Part shown: one piece after another, positions 6,592 to 13,800 of the stretch
Numbering within the stretch: the stretch's first letter is position 1
Layout of the letters: each line of letters begins with the position of its first letter
Origin: Verrucomicrobiota bacterium
Lineage (GTDB): Bacteria > Verrucomicrobiota > Verrucomicrobiia > Limisphaerales > UBA1096
Assembly: GCA_030747575.1 (NCBI GenBank)
Contig: JASLKI010000003.1
Span: forward strand, 1-16,719
Length of the DNA stretch: 16,719 nucleotides
Direction of reading: 5' to 3'
Position numbers and translations under genes: made by a program
Notes under the pieces: generated by a model
Databases searched by the model: none
Told to the model about the DNA's origin: nothing
The model's input: only the letters and a program-made list of their open reading frames with translations

Positions 6592-7242
6592 CTAATGGGT
6601 GGCGGAGAGTAGGCGCTCCTTGAATTGGCGACAAGCACCGGCGACATCCGGCGCCCGCAGAATCGCCGACACGACGCACACCCGCCGCGCCCCGGCGGCG
6701 AGAATATCGTCGAGATTGTCGAGATCTATACCTCCGATCGCAAACCAAGGCCGGTCGATATTTTTGGCGGCCCAGCGGACGTAGTCGAGTGTCACCGGCG
6801 GGCGGCCCGGCTTGGTCGGCGTGGCAAATACGGGGCCGACCGCGATGTAGTCCGCCTTCGCCTCGCAGGCGCGCCGAGCCTGTTCCGGCGCGTGCGTGCT
6901 TAGGCCAAGTTCGAGCGTCGAGCCGTCCGGTTTCACCTTATCGACATCATTATAGCCGGCGTCAAAAAAATCCTCCTGGCCGAGGTGCGCTGTAGACGCG
7001 CCGACCTCGGCGGCAATCTCCGGATGATCATTAATGACAAGCCGCACTCCGGACCCGGCCGTGACTGGACTCAGGCGCTTGGCCAAGTGGGTAATGTCAA
7101 GGATTGGCCAACCCTTGGCGCGAAGCTGCACAAGGTCCGCCCCGCCGTCGCAGAGTTGACGGCACAGTTCGACCGGGTCGCGGCCATCCAGATAGGCCGA
7201 GTCCACAAAGCCGTAGAGCAAACATTGGTCGAGCGGTTTCAT
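6592..7242 (-). CDS. thiE: Thiamine-phosphate synthase
   Basis: Joins hydroxymethylpyrimidine diphosphate and thiazole phosphate to make thiamine phosphate; a TIM-barrel enzyme of the cytoplasm. Family landmarks in order: VQLRAKG (38-44; usually QLREK), VINDHPEIAAEVGA (69-82), AHLGQED (85-91), GLSTHAPEQARRA (113-125), ADYIAVGPVFATPTKPG (130-146) and the AIGGI phosphate-binding loop (168-172). Length from ATG 7242 is 216 residues, normal for ThiE. The frame stays open through the antisense of the tRNA to 7467, and ATG 7302 would add 20 residues, but neither extension resembles the family. The loop residue Glu of QLREK is Ala and NDR reads NDH, so this is a somewhat divergent ThiE; TenI-like function is a lesser alternative. 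Confidence 0.88.
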   Translation of the reverse strand: MKPLDQCLLYGFVDSAYLDGRDPVELCRQLCDGGADLVQLRAKGWPILDITHLAKRLSPVTAGSGVRLVINDHPEIAAEVGASTAHLGQEDFFDAGYNDVDKVKPDGSTLELGLSTHAPEQARRACEAKADYIAVGPVFATPTKPGRPPVTLDYVRWAAKNIDRPWFAIGGIDLDNLDDILAAGARRVCVVSAILRAPDVAGACRQFKERLLSATH

Positions 7243-7309
7243 CGGAGCCAAGCGCGGACGCAGCGTGCCAGCCGCTTGGTCAGGCCGCAAGACGGCGGGC
7301 ATTTCGAGA

Positions 7310-7337
7310 TTGCGGTGTTGGTGTGATTGGCTTAAAC
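7310..7337 (+). promoter_or_regulatory. Candidate promoter of the tRNA-Pro gene
   Basis: TTGCGG (7310-7315) and TTAAAC (7332-7337) are separated by 16 bases and would start transcription a few bases before the tRNA at 7351. The -10 match is weak (3 of 6), so this is only a candidate, supported mainly by position. Confidence 0.22.
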
Positions 7338-7350
7338 AAACCGCGCAGGT

Positions 7351-7427
7351 CGGAGCGTAGCTCAGCTTGGTAGAGTGCCAGTTTTGGGAACTGGATGTCG
7401 CAGGTTCGAATCCTGTCGCTCCGACCA
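7351..7427 (+). tRNA. tRNA-Pro, anticodon TGG
   Basis: A full cloverleaf can be folded: acceptor CGGAGCG (7351-7357) pairs with CGCTCCG (7417-7423), discriminator A at 7424, encoded CCA at 7425-7427. The anticodon stem is CCAGT/ACTGG with loop TTTGGGA, giving anticodon TGG. The T-arm contains GGTTCGAATCC. The first base pair C1-G72 is characteristic of bacterial tRNA-Pro. It stands between divergently read thiE and the PSD1 gene. No integrase or direct repeat of its 3' end was seen, so there is no sign of an attachment site in use. Confidence 0.97.
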
Positions 7428-7474
7428 TTTTTCCTATCACCCTCAAATTCCTTCTCTTTTGGCCCATAAACCGA

Positions 7475-7504
7475 TTGACTCGGAAAGTCGGCGTTGGCGA
7501 TTAT
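7475..7504 (+). promoter_or_regulatory. Candidate sigma-70-like promoter of the PSD1/DUF1501 operon
   Basis: TTGACT (7475-7480) followed after 18 bases by GATTAT (7499-7504) matches -35 at 5 of 6 and -10 at 4 of 6. Transcription would begin near 7511, upstream of ATG 7540. No other promoter-like pair is evident in the 112 bases after the tRNA. Confidence 0.35.
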
Positions 7505-7539
7505 CTTCCTTTGAGTCACTCGGTATTTCGCCCACAAAG

Positions 7540-10233
7540 ATGAACATTTTCCGTAGCCTCATGAAATCAACCTGCCTCCGCGGATATGTCGGGCTGGGTT
7601 GTTTCCTGCTATTGTTTGGAAATATTTTGATCCTTTCGGCCGCGAACGCCGGGACTTGGTGGGCCTTACAGCAGTTGAAAAGGCCCGCAATCCCGCAAGA
7701 AGCATCAAAATTTCCCGGTTGGGCATCTAATCCAATTGATCGTTTCATCGCCTTAAAATATCTGCAGCATGGGTTTACGCCGTCTCTCCGAGCCGATCGG
7801 GTCTCGCTGATTCGGCGAGCGTCGTTTGACCTGACCGGCCTACCGCCGAGCCCGGGGGAGGTGGATGCCTTTGTAAAGGATGACTCCCCAGTCGCGTACT
7901 CAAATCTCATTGAGCGCCTGCTTGGCAGTCCCCACTACGGGGAACGATGGGCCCGACACTGGATGGATGTCGTTCACTATGCCGAGACCCATGGACACGA
8001 TGAGGATGCCATCCGTGAAAACGCGTGGCCTTATCGTGATTACCTGATTGAGTCGTTTAACTCGGACAAGCCATACGCTCAATTCGTTCGTGAGCAGGTG
8101 GCGGGCGATGTTCTTTTCCCGGATCAACCGTCGGTTGTTCGCGCCATCGGGATGCTGGCGACCGGGCCGTGGGATGAAAGTTCGCAGATGGGAATCTCCG
8201 ACGGCACGATTGACAAGAAGATCGCGCAGTACCTCGACCGCGATGACATGATCGCGACCGTGATGTCCACCTTCGTGAGCACGACAGTTCACTGTGCACG
8301 CTGTCACGACCACAAGTTTGATCCGGTGTCGATGGAGGACTACTACTCGTTGCAGGCGGTTTTTTCCGGCGTGGATAAAGTGGATCGACCTTACGATCCA
8401 AACGGTCAGGTGGCCAAGCTGCGTAGGCGGGTGCTTAAGGTGAAGGCACAACTCGACCGAGGCGAATTGCCACATCCGTTGCCCGACCATTCATTGTCAG
8501 CCCATCGCGAAGAGCAATTGCGGCTTGCCCAAGGCGGGTGGGTGGTCTTGTACGGAGTGAAGGTTCAATCGACCGACGGTGTGACGTTCGAGGCCAAGCC
8601 GGACGGTTCTTTTCTTGCGCAAGGCCAAGCGCCGGAGCGTGACACGGCCACATTCACTGCCGTGCTGCCGATGGATGGAGTAACCGCCGTTCAACTCGAT
8701 GTGCTGGCTGATGAGTCGCTGCCAAAAGGCGGACCCGGTCGTGCACCGAACGGTAATCTGCATTTGTCAGAAATCGTGGTGAAGGTGTCCGGCCGGCCGG
8801 TGAAGATCTCCCAAGCCAAGACAGATTTTAGCCAAGCGAGTTGGGTGGTTGGGCACTCGATTGACGGTGATCTAAAGACGGCTTGGGGGATTCACCCTGA
8901 AGAATCGAAACCACACCGTGCCATGTTTGTTTTTGAAAAGCCGTTGACGGCGCTGAAGGGGGAGACGATGGAGATCGAGTTGCGCCAGCTTCACGGCGGA
9001 AGTCATCTGATCGGCCGACCGAGATTGTCTGTGACCAACGCAGCCAAGCCGGCGCTGATCGAGATTCTGCCGCCGGGCGTTGGCCAAGCGCTGGCGATTG
9101 AGCCGGCCAAGCGCACGAACGAGCAGATCAAGGTTTTGACACTTTATTTTTCCAGGGAAGCGAACGCCAAGGAAGTGGCCGCACTTGGAGAGCGGCCAAA
9201 AGTGTACGCCGTTGCCAGCGATTTTTCAGCGTTGGGCAACTTCAAGCCAGCTGGCAAGCCAAGGGAGGTTCATGTCTTGCAACGCGGCAGCATTCATTCA
9301 CCGGGCGAAAAGGCGGTTCCCGGTACGCTGGGTTCTGTTGACGCATTGAAAAGTCGTTTCGCCATTACCAGTCCCGATGACGAAGGGCAGCGTCGGGCGG
9401 CCCTCGCCAACTGGTTGGCGGATGAGCGAAACGTCCTCACTTGGCGATCGATTGTGAATAGAGTTTGGCATTATCACTTTGGTCGCGGACTAGTCGGCAC
9501 GCCCAACGACTTCGGTCGAATGGGAGATCGTCCATCACACCCTGAGTTGCTGGATTGGTTGGCGTTCGAATTTCGAGGAGGGGGCGGTTCGCTGAAGTGG
9601 CTGCATCGCACCATCATGACCAGCTCGGTTTATCAGCAGAACTCCGCGCACAATGTGGATTACACCCGCCGAGACGCGGACAACCGTTGGCTGTGGCGGG
9701 TGAACCGGACGAGGCTTGACGCGGAATCATACCGTGATTCGTTACTGCAGTTGGCCGGAAATGCGGATCTGAAAATGGGTGGCCCATCCGCTCGTCATTT
9801 CAACATGAGCAAGGGGGTGCACGTGACGCCGAGCCTCGACTACGTCGGGTTTGACCCCGATTCACCGGCGAATTTTAGGCGTAGCGTGTATCGGTTTGTC
9901 TTTCGCACCGTGCCTGATCCGCTGATGCAGTTGATGGATTGCCCGGACGCCTCGCAGCACGCGCCCAAGCGGGAGTCGTCCGTCACTGCGCTGCAGGCTC
10001 TGGCGATGTTGAACAACCGTTTTCTTGTGCGCCAAAGCGAGCGTTTGGCCAAGCGGTTGCGGCACGAGTCGTTGTCTCTTTCGACGCAGGTGCGGGAGCT
10101 TTTTGAATTGGCATACCATCGGGAACCGGAGCCGGAGGAAGGCCGCTTGGTTTTGGCCTTGGCCCGCGAACACGGCTTGGCCAACGCCTGCCGCGTCATC
10201 CTCAATAGCAGTGAGTTTGTTTTTTTGAATTAA
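7540..10233 (+). CDS. Exported PSD1 protein (DUF1549 and DUF1553 domains)
   Basis: An 897-residue protein of a family expanded in Planctomycetes and Verrucomicrobia whose biochemical role is unknown. A signal peptide is visible (hydrophobic stretch about 17-33, likely cut after ANA). DUF1549 (about 60-285) contains RRASFDLTGLPPSPGEVDAF and the conserved HCARCHDHKFDP (251-262). The middle (about 370-560) has the GPGRAPNGNLHLSE motif found between the two domains in such proteins. DUF1553 (about 615-880) contains IVNRVWHYHFGRGLVGTPND and GDRPSHPELLDWLA. Unlike many relatives there is no N-terminal cytochrome c (PSCyt1) domain. ATG 7540 is chosen; ATG 7561 is nearly as good and also keeps the signal peptide. 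The frame is open back into the tRNA, which is an artefact. The DUF1501 gene follows after one base. Confidence 0.92.
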   Translation: MNIFRSLMKSTCLRGYVGLGCFLLLFGNILILSAANAGTWWALQQLKRPAIPQEASKFPGWASNPIDRFIALKYLQHGFTPSLRADRVSLIRRASFDLTGLPPSPGEVDAFVKDDSPVAYSNLIERLLGSPHYGERWARHWMDVVHYAETHGHDEDAIRENAWPYRDYLIESFNSDKPYAQFVREQVAGDVLFPDQPSVVRAIGMLATGPWDESSQMGISDGTIDKKIAQYLDRDDMIATVMSTFVSTTVHCARCHDHKFDPVSMEDYYSLQAVFSGVDKVDRPYDPNGQVAKLRRRVLKVKAQLDRGELPHPLPDHSLSAHREEQLRLAQGGWVVLYGVKVQSTDGVTFEAKPDGSFLAQGQAPERDTATFTAVLPMDGVTAVQLDVLADESLPKGGPGRAPNGNLHLSEIVVKVSGRPVKISQAKTDFSQASWVVGHSIDGDLKTAWGIHPEESKPHRAMFVFEKPLTALKGETMEIELRQLHGGSHLIGRPRLSVTNAAKPALIEILPPGVGQALAIEPAKRTNEQIKVLTLYFSREANAKEVAALGERPKVYAVASDFSALGNFKPAGKPREVHVLQRGSIHSPGEKAVPGTLGSVDALKSRFAITSPDDEGQRRAALANWLADERNVLTWRSIVNRVWHYHFGRGLVGTPNDFGRMGDRPSHPELLDWLAFEFRGGGGSLKWLHRTIMTSSVYQQNSAHNVDYTRRDADNRWLWRVNRTRLDAESYRDSLLQLAGNADLKMGGPSARHFNMSKGVHVTPSLDYVGFDPDSPANFRRSVYRFVFRTVPDPLMQLMDCPDASQHAPKRESSVTALQALAMLNNRFLVRQSERLAKRLRHESLSLSTQVRELFELAYHREPEPEEGRLVLALAREHGLANACRVILNSSEFVFLN

Positions 10234-10234
10234 A

Positions 10235-11638
10235 GTGGATCACGGAATTTCCAGGCGGAGTTTTTTGCAGGCGACAGGCGGCGGTTTCGGCGGCCTGGCG
10301 CTTGGCCAAATCCTCGGCACCGACTCGGCGCTTGGTTCGACCTTGAATCACGTTCCCAAGGCCAAGCGGGTGATTCAGTTGTTCATGAACGGCGGAGTCA
10401 GCCAGATGGACACTTTCGACCACAAGCCGGAGCTGGCTGCCTTGGACGGTCAAAAGTTTGACCCGGGCGATGGCCGCCTGGTCGAGTCGGTGACCAACTC
10501 TCCAGGATTCAAGGTGCTGAAGAGTCCGTTCGCGTTTCGGCGGCATGGCGAGTGCGGCCGCTGGGTCAGCGAGGTGCTGCCGCACATGGCAACCGTAGTG
10601 GACGACTTGGCGTTCCTCATGTCGATGAACTCGCCGACGAACGTGCACGGTCTGGGCAGCTATATGCAGACAACCGGATTCACGATTCCGGGCTTTCCGT
10701 GCATGGGGGCTTGGATTAGTTATGCGCTTGGCCGGATCAATCAGAACCTTCCGGAGTTCATCGTGCTGCCGGATCCGAAGGGGTTGCCCTATAATAATCT
10801 CGGCAATTTCACCTCCGGCTTTTTGCCGGCACGGCATCAGGGGACGGTTATAAACGCCTCCGGTTCGAGACCGGTGCGTTATCTTTTCCCCCCGGACGAA
10901 GCGAAGCATATCAACACTGCGAGCGAGGCGGCCAGCCGGGAAGTGCTGGGGTTTCTGAACCGAAACCACGCTAACCAAACGCCGGGCGACTCACGGCTCG
11001 AAGCCAGAATACTAAGTCTCGAGATGGCCGCTCGCATGCAGCTCAGTGTGCCGGACCTGTTCGACATGAAAGGCGAAAGCCAAGTGGTGCGAAAGCTTTA
11101 CGGAATGGATGAGGATAACACCAAGGATTTTGCCAAGCGCTGCATCCTTGGCCGCCGCATGCTGGAGAGGGGGGTGCGATTTGTCCAAATCTGGAGTGGA
11201 GCGGGTGGCCCCACCAAAAACTGGGACAATCATGCCAACATCCACACCGAACTGCCGTACATGACCGGACAGGTCGACAAGCCGATTACCGGCCTGATCA
11301 AGGACTTGAAGGCGCGAGGCATGCTTGAAGACACCCTGGTCATATGGACTACGGAGTTTGGCCGTATGCCGTTCAGCCAGGGGCAGGCAGGCCGGGATCA
11401 CAATGGTGGGACGTTTGTCACTTGGTTTGCCGGTGGTGGGGTGCAGGGGGGAACGACTTACGGCCAGAGCGACCAATGGGCTTGGAAAAGCGAAATCGGC
11501 ACAACCAGCCATGACATGCACTCCATCATCCTCCATCTGCTGGGTGTGGATCACGAAAAGCTGACCGTCCGGCACAACGGCATAGACCGGCGCCTGACCG
11601 ATGTTCACGGACACGTCATTCGCGATATACTGGCGTGA
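10235..11638 (+). CDS. DUF1501 protein with Tat signal
   Basis: A 467-residue protein of the DUF1501 family, which has a sulfatase/alkaline-phosphatase-like fold; its substrate is not known. The N-terminus has a twin-arginine motif SRRSFLQ (residues 6-12) followed by a Gly/Ala-rich stretch, so it should be exported folded by the Tat system. Family motifs: VIQLFMNGGVSQMDTFDHKP (about 46-65), WDNHANIH, TTEFGRMPF and GRDHNGGTFVTWFAGGGVQG. The start is GTG 10235, one base after the PSD1 stop; no ATG is available before the Tat motif and no Shine-Dalgarno site is seen, so translation is probably coupled. PSD1-DUF1501 pairs recur in these phyla, which suggests a joint role at the cell surface. Confidence 0.93.
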   Translation: MDHGISRRSFLQATGGGFGGLALGQILGTDSALGSTLNHVPKAKRVIQLFMNGGVSQMDTFDHKPELAALDGQKFDPGDGRLVESVTNSPGFKVLKSPFAFRRHGECGRWVSEVLPHMATVVDDLAFLMSMNSPTNVHGLGSYMQTTGFTIPGFPCMGAWISYALGRINQNLPEFIVLPDPKGLPYNNLGNFTSGFLPARHQGTVINASGSRPVRYLFPPDEAKHINTASEAASREVLGFLNRNHANQTPGDSRLEARILSLEMAARMQLSVPDLFDMKGESQVVRKLYGMDEDNTKDFAKRCILGRRMLERGVRFVQIWSGAGGPTKNWDNHANIHTELPYMTGQVDKPITGLIKDLKARGMLEDTLVIWTTEFGRMPFSQGQAGRDHNGGTFVTWFAGGGVQGGTTYGQSDQWAWKSEIGTTSHDMHSIILHLLGVDHEKLTVRHNGIDRRLTDVHGHVIRDILA

Positions 11639-11741
11639 CCCAGTTGTAGGCGAATGGCGAATGCCAACGCACTTCTTCGCTTGGCTAAACTTGGCTCGAT
11701 ATGGATTGGGAGCTGGGGTAGATTGAGGTCGTGAACTTGAT

Positions 11742-11771
11742 AAACCAGTTGCGCTTAAGTGTGACTGGTTT
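11742..11771 (+). promoter_or_regulatory. Leader hairpin directly before the ribosome site of the secreted-protein gene
   Basis: AAACCAGT (11742-11749) and ACTGGTTT (11764-11771) form a perfect 8-bp stem. In RNA the inner bases continue pairing with C-G and G-U pairs to leave a UUAA loop, making one long hairpin. It ends two bases before GAGGAG (11774-11779). This position suits control of ribosome access; a short terminator of the preceding operon is an alternative, though the T-run is only three bases. Confidence 0.5.
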
Positions 11772-11773
11772 GT

Positions 11774-11779
11774 GAGGAG
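11774..11779 (+). promoter_or_regulatory. Ribosome binding site for the secreted-protein gene
   Basis: GAGGAG sits 4 bases before ATG 11784. It favours this ATG over the in-frame GTG at 11772, which would overlap the hairpin end. Confidence 0.6.
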
Positions 11780-11783
11780 CAAA

Positions 11784-12353
11784 ATGAAAAGATTGACAGG
11801 TTTATTTGTCGCTGGGCTCTTGAGCGGTTCCGCGGTTGCCGGGCCGGAGATTGCCGGGATTGCCACCAAGGATGGCGTGGTGGAACTTTCCGTTAATTTC
11901 GCTCAGTCGTTCGAATGGGAGAGCATGAAATTTGTTTCCAAGAAAACATTCCCCAATGATCCTCCCTGGTTTCCGCCGACCCGTCATGAACTGACCTTTG
12001 GACACCACGAGGTGGGAATGGTGGAATGGTTCCAGTCCGACTATATTGAGATAGGAAACTACGAAGTGACTGAAGACTTCACTGTTGAGGCGAAACTCTT
12101 TGGGCGCAAAAAAATTGTGGGCGTGGTTGATCCGGCGACAAGTCTCTTGAAATTTGATGGTTTGGACTACAAGCCGATGGTGAAGACACCAAACTTTATT
12201 GTGAAATCCTCCACTAATTTGAAAAGTTGGAAGAAGGTCAGCGGACTGGAGGAGGTTGACAAGGAGTACCAATGGGGTCAACCGATGGCGGTACGCTTCA
12301 GGTTAAAGTTGGCGGAACAGCAGTTTTTTATTATTCAGATTTATGAGGATTAA
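11784..12353 (+). CDS. Secreted protein of unknown family
   Basis: A 189-residue protein with a clear signal peptide (basic KR at 2-3, hydrophobic 4-18, probable cut after AVA). I do not recognise a family for the central part, which has several aromatic and charged beta-strand-like segments such as GMVEWFQSDYIEIGNYEV. The C-terminal segment VKSSTNLKSWKKVSG followed by an Arg/Phe strand resembles the STNL..W...FYR module seen at the ends of many secreted verrucomicrobial proteins; here the end is IIQIYED instead of the usual FYRV. Base composition is visibly more AT-rich than in the neighbours. ATG 11784 follows GAGGAG. The last 11 bp overlap the ankyrin lipoprotein gene, so the two are likely translated together. 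Confidence 0.75.
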   Translation: MKRLTGLFVAGLLSGSAVAGPEIAGIATKDGVVELSVNFAQSFEWESMKFVSKKTFPNDPPWFPPTRHELTFGHHEVGMVEWFQSDYIEIGNYEVTEDFTVEAKLFGRKKIVGVVDPATSLLKFDGLDYKPMVKTPNFIVKSSTNLKSWKKVSGLEEVDKEYQWGQPMAVRFRLKLAEQQFFIIQIYED

Positions 12354-12756
12354 CGAAACTCAACTTGGCTTGGTTTTGGCGCTTGGCTTGGCCTTGGCCG
12401 GGTGCGGCGGCGAGAAGGGCGAGATCCACGCGGCGGCGTATGCGGGGGACTTGCCCAAAGTGAGGCAACTGGTGGCCGGCGGGGTGGACATCAACAAGCG
12501 CGACAAGAAAAAGGTGACGCCTCTGCACTTGGCGGCGTTTCAGGGTAACACACGCCACATCGCGATGGCCAAGTGGCTGCTGGCCAACGGCGCAAATGCG
12601 GGGGCGCGGGATTTCGAGGGGAAAACGCCTTTGGACGTGGCGAGAGAGCGCGGAAACACCGAGATTGCTGATGTCATACGGGCCGGGCGCACGGGCGGCG
12701 GTGGCCGGGAATTGATCGACGGAGGTGTGGGAGTCTCCGAAGTGCTCAATTTTTAG
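12343..12756 (+). CDS. Ankyrin-repeat lipoprotein
   Basis: A 137-residue protein. The N-terminus is a type II signal peptide with lipobox ALAGC, Cys21 being the predicted lipidated residue, followed by GGEKG. Three ankyrin repeats follow: about 27-56 (EIHAAAYAGDLPKVRQLVA), about 57-92 (TPLHLAAFQGN, with a three-residue insertion before MAKWLLANGAN) and about 93-115 (GKTPLDVARERGNTEIADV). Ankyrin repeats bind other proteins; the partner is unknown. The tail is Gly-rich. The ATG lies inside the previous gene in another frame (11-bp overlap) and no Shine-Dalgarno site is seen, so translation probably depends on the upstream gene. Small single lipoproteins of this kind are frequent in Verrucomicrobia. 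Confidence 0.85.
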   Translation: MRINETQLGLVLALGLALAGCGGEKGEIHAAAYAGDLPKVRQLVAGGVDINKRDKKKVTPLHLAAFQGNTRHIAMAKWLLANGANAGARDFEGKTPLDVARERGNTEIADVIRAGRTGGGGRELIDGGVGVSEVLNF

Positions 12757-12774
12757 CCGTAAAATAGGGTTTTT

Positions 12775-12838
12775 AGGAGGAAGTTCTCAGTTGCAATTGG
12801 CCTTGGGGGCGCTATGTTCCCCGGCCCTTTTGGTTTGA
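12775..12838 (+). other. Strong AGGAGG site with a possible 15-codon leader frame before the permease
   Basis: AGGAGG (12775-12780) is the best ribosome site in the region but is 33 bases before the permease ATG (12814), too far to serve it. A TTG at 12791 opens a 15-codon frame (LQLALGALCSPALLV) that stops at TGA 12836-12838, overlapping the permease start in another frame. It could couple translation to the permease or be coincidence. Confidence 0.25.
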
Positions 12839-13800
12839 GACAGTTCGGGACCATAGCTTATAACGCATTCATGGAAGTGGCGCAGCAGCCAGTTTATTTG
12901 TTGCTGATGGCCAGTTCCGGCTTTTTTTGCGTCTTTCTTTCAGTCGTCCCGTATTTCGGGTTTGGGGATGACATTCAAATCGTCAAGACCAGCACATTGG
13001 CGGTGATGCTGGTGACCGGCTTGTTTGGCGCGGTGCTTAGTGCCTCGTCGTCGGTGGCTCGGGAAATCCGGAGTGGCACGGCGCTGGCGGTCTTGTCCAA
13101 GCCGGTGGGCCGGGCGCGGTTCATCCTCGGCAAGTACGCGGGGCTGTCCGGGGCGCTGACGCTGTTGTTGTACGCGAACCTGGTGGCCTGCCTCCTGGCC
13201 AGCCGCATGGCATACGATGCGTACGGCTCGGCCGATACCTTTTCGTTTGGCGTGTACTGTCTTGGCGGCCTGTTGGCGGCGTTTGTGGCGGGGGGATTTT
13301 TGAATTATTTTCTGCAGGTGCGTTTTGTGATCACAACGGTGATCGCGGTGGTGATCCTGACTCCGGCGATGCTCGCGATCATCCTGGCCACCGAGGCCGA
13401 GACGACTGGAGCTGGAGCAGATCCGCGCCTGGTGGATTGGCGGCTAATCTCGGCAGCGACGTTGATTTTGTTTGCGGTCCTTATCCTGACGGCGCTGGCG
13501 CTGGCCTGCTCGACGCGGCTCGAGTTGCTGCCGACGCTGGCGATCTGCTCGGCGGTGCTGTTTCTCGGTCTGATGTCGGACTGGCTGTTTCTGGAGCGGG
13601 TGGAGGGAGGCTCGTGGTGGGCTTCGATCCTTTACACCGTGACGCCGAACTGGCAGAATTTTTGGCTAGCCGACGTACTTGAAGGGGACGGGACGATTCC
13701 CACCGGGTACATTGGGCAAGCGTTTGGATACCTCGTGGGCTATGTGGGGGCAACCTTGTCGGTTGCTCTTTGGTTGTTTGAGGATCGTGAGTTAACGTAA
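12814..13800 (+). CDS. ABC-2 type transporter permease
   Basis: A 328-residue inner-membrane protein with about eight hydrophobic segments (about 27-48, 60-80, 109-132, 144-166, 170-193, 211-231, 239-258, 298-320). The cytoplasmic motif VAREIRSGTALAVLSKP (81-97) followed by GRARFILGKYAG is the hallmark of ABC-2 permeases of the ABC-2-like export family, where it contacts the ATPase. No ATP-binding subunit is in the window; it should be encoded elsewhere or after 16719. ATG 12814 fits the usual start just before the first amphipathic segment (LRQFGTIAYNAFMEVAQQP); ATG 12871 is an alternative. The stop shares a base with the next start (TAATG), implying coupled translation with the HflK-like protein. 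The cargo is unknown. Confidence 0.87.
   Translation: MFPGPFGLRQFGTIAYNAFMEVAQQPVYLLLMASSGFFCVFLSVVPYFGFGDDIQIVKTSTLAVMLVTGLFGAVLSASSSVAREIRSGTALAVLSKPVGRARFILGKYAGLSGALTLLLYANLVACLLASRMAYDAYGSADTFSFGVYCLGGLLAAFVAGGFLNYFLQVRFVITTVIAVVILTPAMLAIILATEAETTGAGADPRLVDWRLISAATLILFAVLILTALALACSTRLELLPTLAICSAVLFLGLMSDWLFLERVEGGSWWASILYTVTPNWQNFWLADVLEGDGTIPTGYIGQAFGYLVGYVGATLSVALWLFEDRELT

Noticed and set aside
7351..7427. tRNA-Pro as an integration site for a mobile element
   Set aside because: No integrase gene and no repeat of the tRNA 3' end was seen within the window.
7243..7467. N-terminal extension of ThiE containing GATGFEPATSSSQ
   Set aside because: This peptide is the antisense translation of the tRNA-Pro gene, a well-known annotation artefact; ThiE begins at 7242.
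7375..7539. Extension of the PSD1 gene back into the tRNA
   Set aside because: The extra residues come from the 3' half of the tRNA and have no signal-peptide character; the signal peptide starts at 7540 or 7561.
8290..8330. CxxCH motif in the PSD1 protein as evidence of a cytochrome c
   Set aside because: The motif is part of the conserved CxxCHDHKFDP segment of DUF1549 and is not set in a cytochrome fold; heme binding is unproven.
11639..11741. Short direct repeat GGCGAAT after the DUF1501 gene (near 11650-11664)
   Set aside because: Two copies of a 7-base word are too short to support a functional element; the rest of the gap shows nothing else apart from the hairpin at 11742.
11012..11869. 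Minus-strand frame of 285 codons opposite the DUF1501 gene end
   Set aside because: Overlaps a well-supported DUF1501 gene and the signal peptide of the next gene; no recognisable domain.
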